64,000 nucleotides of DNA from Vreelandella sp042466685. Its GTDB lineage: Bacteria > Pseudomonadota > Gammaproteobacteria > Pseudomonadales > Halomonadaceae. The position numbers were made by a program, and so were the translations under genes. Numbering within the stretch: position 1 is the stretch's first letter; each line of letters opens with the position of its first letter. This document shows positions 27,221-36,208 of the stretch, one piece after another. The notes below the pieces were generated by a model, which saw only the letters and a program-made list of their open reading frames with translations, made no database searches and was not told the DNA's origin. Location: NCBI RefSeq assembly GCF_042466685.1, contig NZ_CP170448.1, positions 4,278,001 through 4,342,000 on the forward strand. Reading direction: 5' to 3'.

Positions 27221-28167
27221 GCCACGTCGCGACGAAGGAAGCGCAAAAAGGCATGGTGGTTAAACAAGCAGGCCCGCTGGCACTGATCCAAGATGCCGGG
27301 CGATTCGGCGTTGGCCACTTAGGCGTTACCCAAGGAGGGGCTGCCGACTGGATCGCGTTTCGCTGGGCCAACTGGCTGCTGGGCAACGCCTTAAACAGCG
27401 CCGCGCTGGAAATCGTCATGGGCGGCGGCCTGAGCTTTGAAACCGAGTGCGAAGTGCGCCTAGCGCTAACGGGCGCCGATTTAGATGCCCAACTGGATGA
27501 CAAGCCACTCACGCCCAATACCAGCTTTAAGCTACTGCCCGGCCAGCGCTTGGTGTTTCGCCAGCCGCGCCAAGGCCTGCGCGCCTATTTGGCCTTTCCA
27601 GGCGGGTTGAATGCCCCGGAAGTGCTGGGCAGCCGCGCCTGCACTGCCCGCGAGCAGTTGGGCGGCCTGCATGAAGATGGCAAGCCGTTGCAAGTCGGTG
27701 ACCGCTTGACCTGGACAAGCATCGCCCCCGCGCTACGCCGTATTCCTGAAGGCCAAGGCCCGCAGATGCCCGCTTCGGGCTGTCGCTTACCTATCGTGCT
27801 CGGTTCTCAAATCGCCTCGTTTAGCGGTCGCGCGCTGTTTCAGGCATTCAACCAGCCGTGGACAGTGGATAACCGCGCTGACCGCATGGGCGTTCGGCTC
27901 ACCGGCCCAGCCCTACACGGCTCACTCACAGGAATTATTTCCGAAGGGATCCCTTTTGGAGCGGTACAGGTTCCGCCAGACGGTCAACCCATCGTGCTAA
28001 TGAATGACCGCCAGACCATTGGCGGTTATCCACGCTTAGGCGCCCTCACACCCACCGCCTGCGCTACGCTAGCCCAGTGTTTGCCTGGCACCAAGGTTTG
28101 GTTAACCCCTGCCAGCGCCAGCCAAGCGCAGGATGATTACCGTAAGCAGTTAATGGTTTGGCGTTAA
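27217..28167 (+). CDS. pxpC: 5-oxoprolinase subunit C (KipA family)
   Basis: A 316-residue biotin-dependent-carboxylase-like (KipA / allophanate hydrolase subunit 2) protein. Motifs are LALIQDAGRFGVGHLGVTQGG at the N-terminus, DNRADRMGVRLTGP, and LMNDRQTIGGYPRLG near the C-terminus. It overlaps pxpB in ATGA and is the last gene of the three-gene operon. Confidence 0.94.
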   Translation: MSHVATKEAQKGMVVKQAGPLALIQDAGRFGVGHLGVTQGGAADWIAFRWANWLLGNALNSAALEIVMGGGLSFETECEVRLALTGADLDAQLDDKPLTPNTSFKLLPGQRLVFRQPRQGLRAYLAFPGGLNAPEVLGSRACTAREQLGGLHEDGKPLQVGDRLTWTSIAPALRRIPEGQGPQMPASGCRLPIVLGSQIASFSGRALFQAFNQPWTVDNRADRMGVRLTGPALHGSLTGIISEGIPFGAVQVPPDGQPIVLMNDRQTIGGYPRLGALTPTACATLAQCLPGTKVWLTPASASQAQDDYRKQLMVWR

Positions 28168-28173
28168 AGTAAA

Positions 28174-28195
28174 AAAGCCCCGAATCTGGGGCTTT
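28174..28195. terminator. Bidirectional terminator between pxpC and nicX
   Basis: AAAGCCCC and GGGGCTTT are 8-bp arms with a 6-base loop between two convergent genes. The minus-strand copy is followed by a longer T-run (TTTTTTAC) than the plus-strand copy, so it probably serves nicX best and pxpABC weakly. Confidence 0.8.
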
Positions 28196-28220
28196 AGCAG
28201 TATCTCTTGCCTCAAGCGCG

Positions 28221-29288
28221 TTAGTTTCTAGCCATCTGCAGCTCTTTAACGACGATATCGCCATCAATCACGATAGGCTCGTCATCGAGAAACAGCGAGC
28301 AGTTGCGCATGGGGATATCCAGGTGGCAGGCGGTATCGTTAGACCCGCCCAGTTCGCTGTTCGGGCCGGTTGAGAACATCACATTGCCGTAGAAACTGCG
28401 CGGCTCCATCCCCATACCCCCAGGGAACTCGCCCGGCACCATACGGTGCCACTTGGCATTGGGGTTCATGCCCCAGCCCACGTGGCTCATCCCCATGCCG
28501 CGCGGGTCGTTAAAGCTATCCATATAGGATTTCACCAGCTCTGCATCCAGCCCACCCCGTATGTCAGTAATCCAGCCCTTCTCAATGGTGTAGGTAATCG
28601 GTTCTCTGACATACATGTTCTGGGGTAGCAGAATATCGCCCGGTGCCACCACGATAGTGCCATCAACACCATCGTCATCACCGCCGGTGAACACAAAGCC
28701 AGAGGGCCAGTGATCCCAGCGCCCCGGTTCGTCGGTACAGGCATATTCTGCAACCGTCTCATACGTATTCAGTTGGTAGGTGACATCCGTGCCGTGGGGC
28801 GAGGTGATGCGCATCACTTTGGCTTTTTCGAGCAGCGCGGCGGCCAGTTCGACCTTTTCCCTTAACTCCTTAGTGGGCAGCATTCTGGCCAGCAGTTCCG
28901 GCGGCTCAACCGCCGTTAGTATGCGCGTACCTGCGGCTTGAATCGCCATTTGTTCGGGAGAGAACAGCAGAAAAATACAATCGATCAGCATATCGCAGTT
29001 TTTAAGCGCTTCCACCGCATCGGGCATACTGGCAAGCCCCGTTGCCCCCACGGCCCAGCCACCTGTGGGTAGCGGAGCGGGTAAGCGCATGTGGTACATA
29101 TTGGCGCCTAAACGCTGCCCCGCCGCCATAAAGGCATCCGCATAATCGAGGCGTTCGCTGCCCTGGGTCAGCACGACGAGTTTTTCGCCTTCGTGTACGC
29201 CGGACATTTTTAGCTGGTGGAGGCAAATTTCAGCAAAGCTTGCGTGGTCCATAAAGTCTCCTAACTCCCCAGGCGAAAGCACAGCCAT
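28221..29288 (-). CDS. nicX: 2,5-dihydroxypyridine 5,6-dioxygenase
   Basis: A 355-residue Fe(II) extradiol dioxygenase that opens 2,5-dihydroxypyridine to N-formylmaleamate. His269, His322 and Asp324 (MSHVGWG and CHLDIP) correspond to the metal ligands His265, His318 and Asp320 known in Pseudomonas putida NicX, with a constant four-residue offset. The TDEPGRWDHWPSGF block is conserved. A shorter start at Met13 is possible. It is the last gene of the leftward nicA/cytochrome-NicB/symporter unit. Confidence 0.95.
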   Translation of the reverse strand: MAVLSPGELGDFMDHASFAEICLHQLKMSGVHEGEKLVVLTQGSERLDYADAFMAAGQRLGANMYHMRLPAPLPTGGWAVGATGLASMPDAVEALKNCDMLIDCIFLLFSPEQMAIQAAGTRILTAVEPPELLARMLPTKELREKVELAAALLEKAKVMRITSPHGTDVTYQLNTYETVAEYACTDEPGRWDHWPSGFVFTGGDDDGVDGTIVVAPGDILLPQNMYVREPITYTIEKGWITDIRGGLDAELVKSYMDSFNDPRGMGMSHVGWGMNPNAKWHRMVPGEFPGGMGMEPRSFYGNVMFSTGPNSELGGSNDTACHLDIPMRNCSLFLDDEPIVIDGDIVVKELQMARN

Positions 29289-29380
29289 AACGTACCGGGA
29301 AGTGTTAGCTGAGAGCGCTCGTGCTCGCCGGTGGGCACACCAAGCGCTCTATGGTGTTATCGGTCAAAGCGGAACATCAA

Positions 29381-30889
29381 TTAGACAGCCGCCTCTTTCG
29401 TCGCTTGATCGGTGGTAGTACGGCGCTTTTTACCCAGCTCTTCAGTGATGGCGGTAAAGAAGGCGTCCGAAGAGGCTTGATGAGGTTTGGTCATAAGGCT
29501 AACGCCAACAAACAGCACACTAGCGACCACAATGCCCCATACGCCAGCGGGCAGGCCCAACAGCGAGTTACCGGTGGCATACATCAACAGCACAAAGGCG
29601 CTGGTGCCCACCACGCTGACCAGTGCACCGACGCCAGTACCGCGCTTCCAATAGAAGGCACCGATAAGCGCAGGCACCATGGCAACCAGCCCCGAAGAGG
29701 CAGCCACCGACAGCACCGCAATAAGGTCAAGCTGCAGTTCGGCAAAGGCCAGCGCCATTAGCGCTATCACTGGCACGACAAACTTACCCACCAGCAGTTG
29801 GCGCTTTTCACTAACGTTAGGTTTAACGTTGGCATAGACATCACGGGAGACCATGGAGGCCAGGGTGAGCATGATCGAATCGATAGTGGAAACGGCGGCC
29901 GCCATAATGCCGATCATCACAATCACCCCGAGTACCGGCGGCACAAACTCCGAGGCCAACAGGGTGGGCGTGGCTAAATCCGCGCGTTCAAGGCTCGGGA
30001 AAGCGGCCAAGGCGGAGAAGCCCCACAGTACTGAGACCATGGTGTAGATGAAACCAAACACCAGGAAGCCAATCAGCATATGGCGCATGGAGCGCAACGA
30101 AGAGGGCATAAACAAGCGCTGGCTCACTTGCGGATTTGAGAGGCTAAAGAAGAACCAGGGAATCGTAAGCCCTAGGAAAGTGACAAAGCTGAACAGCCCA
30201 GAACCAGGCACCGTTAGCGACTGCGGATGTTCCGTTGCCAGCGTATCGAATAGCGCGCCAAAGCCCCCCAACCCCTGGATCACCAGGAAAGCCACCAGCG
30301 TTGAGGCGACAATCATCATGATCGCCTGAAGAGAGTCGGTCCACATTACCGAACGAATACCGGCAATATAGGAGAAGAAGATAGCAATCACGGTTGCCAG
30401 CACCACACCGGTGGTAAAGGTTATCGCCCCATCGGTAATGCCTTGCAACAGGTAACCAACGCCGGCGAGCTGAACCGCTGAATAAGGAATCAGGAAGATA
30501 CAGCTGGCAATGGAAACGGCCATGGCCACATGCTTGCTATTGTAGCGGTGGCCGAGCATTTCGCTTGGCGTCACAAAGCCAAATTTCTTGCCGACGGCCC
30601 AAAACTTGGGCCCGAAAATAGCCACCAGCGAAACACCGGCAAAGTAGATAATTTCAAAGCCCAGCGCACCAACGCCGCCTGCATAGGTAAGGCCTGCCAA
30701 GCCCACCATCATAAAGGCGCTATAGGTAGTGGCACTGTAACTCAGCGCCGAGACAAAGCCGTTCATTTGTCGGTTGCCCAAAAAGTAGCCGGACATGCTT
30801 TCTGAAGGGCCTTGGCGGGACATAATCGCAATTCCAATCGCGATTAATAAGTAGATGGCAATCGACCACCAGATGAGTGACTCAGTCAT
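29381..30889 (-). CDS. Sodium:solute symporter family permease, candidate nicotinate importer
   Basis: A 502-residue protein with about thirteen transmembrane segments of the SSS family. The GYFLGNRQMNGFVSALSYSA block near residue 40 is typical of the substrate/Na+ site region. The start is the ATG at 30889, which follows GAGGAG and overlaps the end of the small upstream gene by 8 bp. Pseudomonas nic clusters use an MFS carrier (NicT), and none is present here. This symporter, placed between the nicotinate dehydrogenase genes and nicX, is the likely importer of nicotinate or 6-hydroxynicotinate. Confidence 0.88.
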   Translation of the reverse strand: MTESLIWWSIAIYLLIAIGIAIMSRQGPSESMSGYFLGNRQMNGFVSALSYSATTYSAFMMVGLAGLTYAGGVGALGFEIIYFAGVSLVAIFGPKFWAVGKKFGFVTPSEMLGHRYNSKHVAMAVSIASCIFLIPYSAVQLAGVGYLLQGITDGAITFTTGVVLATVIAIFFSYIAGIRSVMWTDSLQAIMMIVASTLVAFLVIQGLGGFGALFDTLATEHPQSLTVPGSGLFSFVTFLGLTIPWFFFSLSNPQVSQRLFMPSSLRSMRHMLIGFLVFGFIYTMVSVLWGFSALAAFPSLERADLATPTLLASEFVPPVLGVIVMIGIMAAAVSTIDSIMLTLASMVSRDVYANVKPNVSEKRQLLVGKFVVPVIALMALAFAELQLDLIAVLSVAASSGLVAMVPALIGAFYWKRGTGVGALVSVVGTSAFVLLMYATGNSLLGLPAGVWGIVVASVLFVGVSLMTKPHQASSDAFFTAITEELGKKRRTTTDQATKEAAV

Positions 30890-31070
30890 TGCTGTGCTCC
30901 TCAAAATCTTTAGTGATAAACACGTTCAGCGCAATGACGACTAGTCCGGCAACTGCCCAAAACAGGAAGCTGCCATACCAAAGTGTCACCCCGCTCAATA
31001 GGGTGTAAGGCACTAAATAGCTCAGCAAGACAACTGCCCATACTAGCCATATCCATTTACTGCGTTTCAT
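30882..31070 (-). CDS. Small DUF3311-like membrane partner of the symporter
   Basis: A 62-residue protein with two hydrophobic segments (about residues 7-27 and 31-52) and charged ends. Proteins of this form commonly precede sodium:solute symporter genes. It overlaps the symporter start by 8 bp, so the two are translationally coupled. Its role is probably assembly or stability of the permease; this is inference. Confidence 0.8.
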   Translation of the reverse strand: MKRSKWIWLVWAVVLLSYLVPYTLLSGVTLWYGSFLFWAVAGLVVIALNVFITKDFEEHSND

Positions 31071-31091
31071 AGTCCACCTCGTTTTATTCCG

Positions 31092-34000
31092 TCAGGGAGA
31101 AGAGTGTGAGTTGTTGTGGTGAGGCTGGCGTAAATCTTCGCTTCGTTGTTTTACTTGTTGCCAAGGCGCTTTGTCCGGTGCAAAACGCGCTCGGAGATAG
31201 GTCGCTAAATCAGCGATCTGGGTATTGCTAAAGCTGTCAGCAAAGCCCGGCATACTGCCAATGCCAGGCACATGATCTGCATGAACACCGCCAAGAATTG
31301 ACTGAAGGACGTTATCGGGATGATCACTATGCAGGTTGGTATTCAACGCCAGATTGGTACTGGCACGTGAAAAACTCGGCACGCCGGTCTCCACATGACA
31401 AGCCGCACAGGCGCCCTCGAATAGTCGCTCGCCTGCTTCCATCCCCGGTGAGCTGACCGCGGCACTGGCCACTCGCTGCTCAGCGCCCGCCATGGTTGCC
31501 TCGCTATTACCCGTGGGTGCCTGCATCTGTGCAGCAACATAGTGAGCAATGGCCCGCACATCGTATTCAGGTAGCTCTGCCAGCCCCGCTACCACTGGGG
31601 CCATAGGCCCAGAGGCAACGCCGTGAAGCTCAGATTCGCCGTGGCGCAGATAGTCGTAAAGCGATGTTTCACTCCATGGGATGGGCGCACGCGACAGGTT
31701 GTTGAGCGGTGGTGCTTCCCAACCATCTACAAAGGCACCAGCAAAATACGCCTCGCCATTTTTCTCAGCCCCCATGGCATTGCGGGGGCTATGGCAGGCG
31801 CTGCAGTGGCCTAACCCTTCGGCAAGGTAGGCTCCCCGGTTATACAGCTCGCTTTGCATGGGGTCAGGCTGGAATGGCGTTGCATCGTGATAAAGCGTAT
31901 TCCAGCCTGCCATTAAGCTGCGCACACTGAAGGGAAAAGTGAGCGCATTGGCTTTTTTTTCAGTCGACACGGGGGGCTGAGCCATTAAGTAGGCGTAAAG
32001 CGCCTGTAAATCAGCATCACTGGTCTTGGCAAACGCTGTGTAGGGGAACGCGGGATAAAGGTGGCTGCCATCACGGCTAATACCGTGGCGCATGGCGCGC
32101 TCAAAGGCTGCGTAAGACCACTGACCAATTCCCGTCGCCTCATCCGGCGTAATGTTAGTGCTGTAGAGCGTACCGAAAGGGGTCTCAAACCCACGCCCAC
32201 CGGCATTGGTCACGCCACCTTCTGTGGTATGACACGCCGCGCAGTCACCTGCAGCCGCAACGAGTCGCCCGCGCTCAATGGTCTCGGCGGAGTAAAGATT
32301 GGCGGCTGGCCGAGAGACAGGTGCAATGGCCCCTTTCCACGGCCATGCAATGGCCGCTGTGCCCGCAATGGTGGTGAACGCTGCAGCGGCTAACCAGCGA
32401 CGCTTCAGGGGTCGCGTCTGTTTAAATTTAATTGGGAGCCTGGCTTCCTCTGAGGACGAGGCTTCGAGTGCCTGGCGCACGCGCTTGGCGGTAAACGGTG
32501 GTTGGCGAAAACGCAGGCCGGTGGCATCAAAAAGCGCATTGGCTATTACCGCAACACCCGGCGATAGCTCCGCACCGGTTAATACGTCTTCACCGACGGT
32601 TTGATTAACACCTTCCTCAACAGGGCTTGGCGAAGAAGCGGTGGTTGGTAATCCTGCTGAAGATTCACTTTTAGTCAGCGTACGACTGCCGTCACCCCAC
32701 TCGTCGAAACTGGGCGCCCGCCCCAAAAGGGGGCGCGCTTCACCCAAGACCCGGGCCTGTAGCGTTTGCTGAAGACGATCAGTATCCACATCAGAGCCGA
32801 CGTCTTGACCAACTACCAAACGGGTAAGCTGAACATCGCCGGTAACACGATTGACCTCCACATCGGCAATCCAGGCAGAGCGCACTCCCGACTCTACGCG
32901 CTGATTCCGATCAGGCAGTTGAGAATAGGCAAAGCCCCGGCCACGCAATAGATCCTGGGGTAAAGAGTTTGCTGATGGATTGAATGCCCCTTGCCACTCG
33001 GCCCGTTTAGCAACGGACTCAATCAGCTCAATACCACGCGGATCGTCAAGATGGCGAAGTCGCAGCGCGACAGGGTCTTGATCACTCTCGCGGGCAACCT
33101 CATCTAAAAAGGATTCCCGCGCAAACGTCTGCTGTATCCCCATCAAGGTGGAATTGGTGGAGAGCGAGGCTGGCTGGGAGCGTGCAGCAAGGTATTGATC
33201 GCGAAATACATAGGGCGAGAACGGCGTTGCGCCTTGCTCGTCGACGGTGGCCTCAGCGCTAGACGTCGTTATCGTGACCCTGCCGCTTAACAACAACCCG
33301 ACGGCAGCCACCTCACCCGTGAGATTGGTCTGCTGATAGTGATAACGGGCTATCTCACCACTACTGGCAATATCAGCGTTTAGGCTAATTCGCTGCGCTT
33401 GGCCCAATGCCTGAACATCCTTAGCGTAGAGGGCATCCAGCCACACGGCGACGGGGCCGCCCACAGCCCGAGACATCAAGGCTGCATCCACGGCAGCATC
33501 ATCGCCGCAATGGCGCCCCAGCCCCGAGGCCTGATTTGAGGCGTGTTCACCATCGGCGCTGTAAAGCTCAATCAGGCTAATATCCAGCGAGGTTAACCGG
33601 CTTAGATCCTGTTTAAGCGCCGCTGGGGTGACGGTTTGCCCCCACACACTCAATTGTTGATCGCGGCAATCGGCAATTACCCAGCTAGGGTTATTGCCCC
33701 AGCGCATGCGACTCGGCCATCCATACGCATGGTTCGAATGCGTGTATGACGGGCTAGACTTAACAAGAGGCGATTCAAAGGGCGCTTGATCGCTATCAGG
33801 CGCTTTTTCAGGCGCTTGGTGAACGGCCTGCCACTCAACCTTCAGCTGCTTAGCGGCATCGGTCGCCAAGGCCAAACTATCGGCCACCACCCCCACAAAA
33901 TTCCCTTCCACCACTACTTCAATAGATCCTGATAGTGAGGCAATGCTGCTGCTATCGACGCCAACTAAGCGATCACTCTCAAAACACTCACCATTCCACC

Positions 34001-34103
34001 GGTAGTAAGGAGGACGCACAACGACACCAAAACGTGCCTGCGCTAGCAGCGCGGGGATGCCGGCCTGTTTTTGCTGGCCATGGAGCATCGACCCTTCACT
34101 CAT
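31092..34103 (-). CDS. nicB: NicB-like protein: truncated, degenerate molybdopterin domain fused to three cytochrome c domains
   Basis: A 1003-residue protein. Residues 1 to about 545 align with the molybdopterin domain of aldehyde-oxidase-type enzymes but lack roughly the first 215 residues, including the GHVDLGTG-type motif. The C-terminal GVGE motif, with the catalytic Glu, is replaced by VLTG before the conserved ELSPGVAVIANALFDATG. A hydrophobic segment at about 568-589 follows. Three haem c sites come next: CAACH 621-625, CSACH 767-771 and CAACH 899-903. It overlaps nicA by 8 bp. The likely role is electron transfer from the nicotinate hydroxylase to the respiratory chain. See the intact paralogue at 39249. 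Confidence 0.88.
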   Translation of the reverse strand: MSEGSMLHGQQKQAGIPALLAQARFGVVVRPPYYRWNGECFESDRLVGVDSSSIASLSGSIEVVVEGNFVGVVADSLALATDAAKQLKVEWQAVHQAPEKAPDSDQAPFESPLVKSSPSYTHSNHAYGWPSRMRWGNNPSWVIADCRDQQLSVWGQTVTPAALKQDLSRLTSLDISLIELYSADGEHASNQASGLGRHCGDDAAVDAALMSRAVGGPVAVWLDALYAKDVQALGQAQRISLNADIASSGEIARYHYQQTNLTGEVAAVGLLLSGRVTITTSSAEATVDEQGATPFSPYVFRDQYLAARSQPASLSTNSTLMGIQQTFARESFLDEVARESDQDPVALRLRHLDDPRGIELIESVAKRAEWQGAFNPSANSLPQDLLRGRGFAYSQLPDRNQRVESGVRSAWIADVEVNRVTGDVQLTRLVVGQDVGSDVDTDRLQQTLQARVLGEARPLLGRAPSFDEWGDGSRTLTKSESSAGLPTTASSPSPVEEGVNQTVGEDVLTGAELSPGVAVIANALFDATGLRFRQPPFTAKRVRQALEASSSEEARLPIKFKQTRPLKRRWLAAAAFTTIAGTAAIAWPWKGAIAPVSRPAANLYSAETIERGRLVAAAGDCAACHTTEGGVTNAGGRGFETPFGTLYSTNITPDEATGIGQWSYAAFERAMRHGISRDGSHLYPAFPYTAFAKTSDADLQALYAYLMAQPPVSTEKKANALTFPFSVRSLMAGWNTLYHDATPFQPDPMQSELYNRGAYLAEGLGHCSACHSPRNAMGAEKNGEAYFAGAFVDGWEAPPLNNLSRAPIPWSETSLYDYLRHGESELHGVASGPMAPVVAGLAELPEYDVRAIAHYVAAQMQAPTGNSEATMAGAEQRVASAAVSSPGMEAGERLFEGACAACHVETGVPSFSRASTNLALNTNLHSDHPDNVLQSILGGVHADHVPGIGSMPGFADSFSNTQIADLATYLRARFAPDKAPWQQVKQRSEDLRQPHHNNSHSSP

Positions 34104-34584
34104 GAGAAGCCTCCTGCAACGCGGCCGCGTTAAGGATCACGGCACGCTCCGCTGCCTGCAGAATTTCAACATGGGTGCCACATCGGCAGAGGTTATGCTC
34201 TAAAGCGGTGCGAATCTGCTGCGCAGAGGGCTGAGTATTATGATTTAGCAGCGCACGCACAGTGATGATCATGCCGTTCAAACAGTAGCCACACTGGGCT
34301 GCCTGAGCATCGATAAAGGCTTGTTGTACAGGGTCAAGCTCACCGCCCTGGGAAAGACCATCAAGGGTGGTTACCTCATGGCCAACGGCAGCGGACACGG
34401 GCAGCACGCAGGTGCGTGCTGCCATGCCATCAATCAATACGCTGCATGCCCCACACTCGCCCAAACCACACCCATACTTGGGTCCATTGAGCGCCAGGTC
34501 GTTACGCAACACATTGAGCAATGGTGTCTGCGGCGGCACGGCCAGCTCGCGTTCTTGCCCATTGATAGTTAGCTTTAGCGTCAT
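34096..34584 (-). CDS. nicA: Nicotinate dehydrogenase small [2Fe-2S] subunit
   Basis: A 162-residue iron-sulfur subunit. The plant-type cluster motif is CGLGECGACSVLIDG and is followed by a distal Cys (ARTCVLP). The second cluster is formed by CGYCLNGM and CRCGTH. It moves electrons from the molybdopterin site to the cytochromes during hydroxylation of nicotinate to 6-hydroxynicotinate. It is the first gene of the leftward unit and diverges from nicC. No strong Shine-Dalgarno is seen before the ATG. Confidence 0.93.
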   Translation of the reverse strand: MTLKLTINGQERELAVPPQTPLLNVLRNDLALNGPKYGCGLGECGACSVLIDGMAARTCVLPVSAAVGHEVTTLDGLSQGGELDPVQQAFIDAQAAQCGYCLNGMIITVRALLNHNTQPSAQQIRTALEHNLCRCGTHVEILQAAERAVILNAAALQEASHE

Positions 34585-34786
34585 AGGGGATCATCATCGT
34601 TATTGTTAAGCCCGCCCTCTTGCTCTGAATAGGGCTTGGATATGACTTAGATATTACTAATAAACTCTGCCTGCCAAACACGCTTCGTAGCACCTTAAAC
34701 CCGCCTATTTTCATCTACCTTTCACATACGGCCAATTCACTTGCACCAGCTAAGTGCAGAGCTAATGCCCATCGAGCATTAAAGGT

Positions 34787-34799
34787 GCGTACGCTATAA
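34787..34799. promoter_or_regulatory. Candidate NicR operator, nicA side
   Basis: GCGTACGC is a perfect 8-bp palindrome followed by TATAA. The ten bases TACGCTATAA are identical to those at 39159-39168, in front of the second nicB-like gene. The shared sequence at two promoters of one pathway suggests binding of the same regulator, probably the MarR protein NicR. Confidence 0.5.
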
Positions 34800-34967
34800 A
34801 AACAAGCCTAATAAACGTATAGCACTCAATCGATGCGTTTTTCAAGTTTTTACACAAAACCCAAAAAACAACAATAAAATCATTAAATTCATATATTTAT
34901 TTAAAAATACCGCATTATTACCATTAAAAAATAATTTCAAAACTAATTCTTGACCAAAAAATAAATG

Positions 34968-34977
34968 GTGTATACGT
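34968..34977. promoter_or_regulatory. Candidate NicR operator at the nicC promoter
   Basis: GTGTATACGT contains the GTATAC palindrome also found at 39154-39163. It overlaps a possible -10 element downstream of TTGACC at 34950, about 80 bp before the nicC ATG. That is a position suited to repression. Confidence 0.45.
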
Positions 34978-35047
34978 TGTTTTATAGCATTCACGAACGC
35001 ATTCAGAAACGAGTGATAGGCGAATAAAACAGCGAGGAAACCAGGAT

Positions 35048-36208
35048 ATGAACAACAAACCCACCATCGCCGTTATTGGCGCGGGCCTTGGCGGCGCCGC
35101 TGCAGGTGCACTACTGCAGCAAGCGGGTTACCCCACCAAGGTGTACGAACAAGCACCAGCGTTTGCGCGCCTTGGGGCAGGCATTCACCTTGGCCCCAAC
35201 GTGATGAAAGTAATGCGCCGCATTGGTATCGAAGAGAAGCTCAATGCCATGGGCTCACACCCCGATTACTGGTTCAGCCGCAACGGTATGACCGGCGAGT
35301 ATCAGTCACGTATCCCGCTAGGCGAGTTTGCTCGCGAAAACTATGGCGCGGCCTACATCACCGTACACCGTGGAGATCTGCACGAACTGATGGTCAGCAC
35401 GCTCGACCAGGACAATCTCTTTTTCGATAAGCGCCTGGTCGATGTGGATGACAGCGGCGACAAGGTGGTCATGACCTTCGCCGATGGCTCAACCGAAGAG
35501 GCAGATTTGGTGATCGGCGCTGATGGCGTTAACTCGCGCCTACGCGAGAAGCTGCTTGGCCCTGAAGCGCCTATTTACAGTGGCTGGGTCGCTCATCGGG
35601 CGATTATCTCGGCGGAAAAACTCAAAGCATACGACCTGGATTTCGAAGCCTGCGTGAAGTGGTGGTCGGAAGACCGGCACATGATGGTGTACTTCGTGAC
35701 CGGCGACGAGAAGGAGTACTACTACGTGACCGGCGTGCCTGAACCCGATTGGAGCCACGGCACTTCCTTCGTCGACAGCTCACGGGAAGAGATGCGCAAA
35801 GCATTCGAGGGGTACCACCCCACCGTACAAGCGCTAATCGACTGCACTGAAAGCGTTACCAAGTGGCCGCTGTTGGAGCGCAACCCGCTACCCCTGTGGC
35901 ATGAAAACCGGCTAGTGCTGCTGGGCGATGCCTGCCACCCGATGAAGCCACATATGGCCCAGGGCGCCGCTATGGCCATTGAGGATGCTGCCATGCTAGT
36001 GCGCTGCCTGGAGGAAGTGGGCGCCGAGCACTACCAGCAGGCATTCGAACTTTACCGCACCAACCGTTTTGAACGCGCCTCGCGGGTTCAGCAGGTTTCC
36101 CACGACAATACCTGGTTACGGGAAGACGAAGACCCGGCCTGGGTATTCGCCTATGACCCCTTTGAAGTACCGCTGAAGCAACCAACCAGTCAAGGGAGCC
36201 CAGCATGA
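35048..36208 (+). CDS. nicC: 6-hydroxynicotinate 3-monooxygenase
   Basis: A 386-residue class A flavin monooxygenase that decarboxylates and hydroxylates 6-hydroxynicotinate to 2,5-dihydroxypyridine with NADH and O2. Features are GAGLGG at 11-16, the FAD/NADH motif IGADGVNS near 157-163, and GDACHPMKPHMAQG. His211 and Tyr215 (DRHMMVYF) coincide in number with active-site residues described for P. putida NicC. It heads the rightward nicCDEF operon and overlaps nicD in ATGA. Confidence 0.96.
   Translation: MNNKPTIAVIGAGLGGAAAGALLQQAGYPTKVYEQAPAFARLGAGIHLGPNVMKVMRRIGIEEKLNAMGSHPDYWFSRNGMTGEYQSRIPLGEFARENYGAAYITVHRGDLHELMVSTLDQDNLFFDKRLVDVDDSGDKVVMTFADGSTEEADLVIGADGVNSRLREKLLGPEAPIYSGWVAHRAIISAEKLKAYDLDFEACVKWWSEDRHMMVYFVTGDEKEYYYVTGVPEPDWSHGTSFVDSSREEMRKAFEGYHPTVQALIDCTESVTKWPLLERNPLPLWHENRLVLLGDACHPMKPHMAQGAAMAIEDAAMLVRCLEEVGAEHYQQAFELYRTNRFERASRVQQVSHDNTWLREDEDPAWVFAYDPFEVPLKQPTSQGSPA

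Larger units (their letters stand above)
34585..35047. other. AT-rich divergent promoter region nicA/nicC
   Basis: 463 bp without a gene. The part from about 34830 to 35000 is markedly AT-rich compared with the flanking genes. It holds several copies of a GTA(TA)CGC-like sequence: GCGTACGCTATAA at 34787, ACGTATAGC at 34815 and GTGTATACGT at 34968. A TTGACC at 34950-34955 with TATACG at 34971 could form a nicC promoter with a short spacer. Confidence 0.5.

Noticed and set aside
34502..34714. Open frame overlapping the nicA start region on the minus strand
   Set aside because: It runs into nicA in another frame, has no family resemblance, and lies in the AT-rich promoter region.
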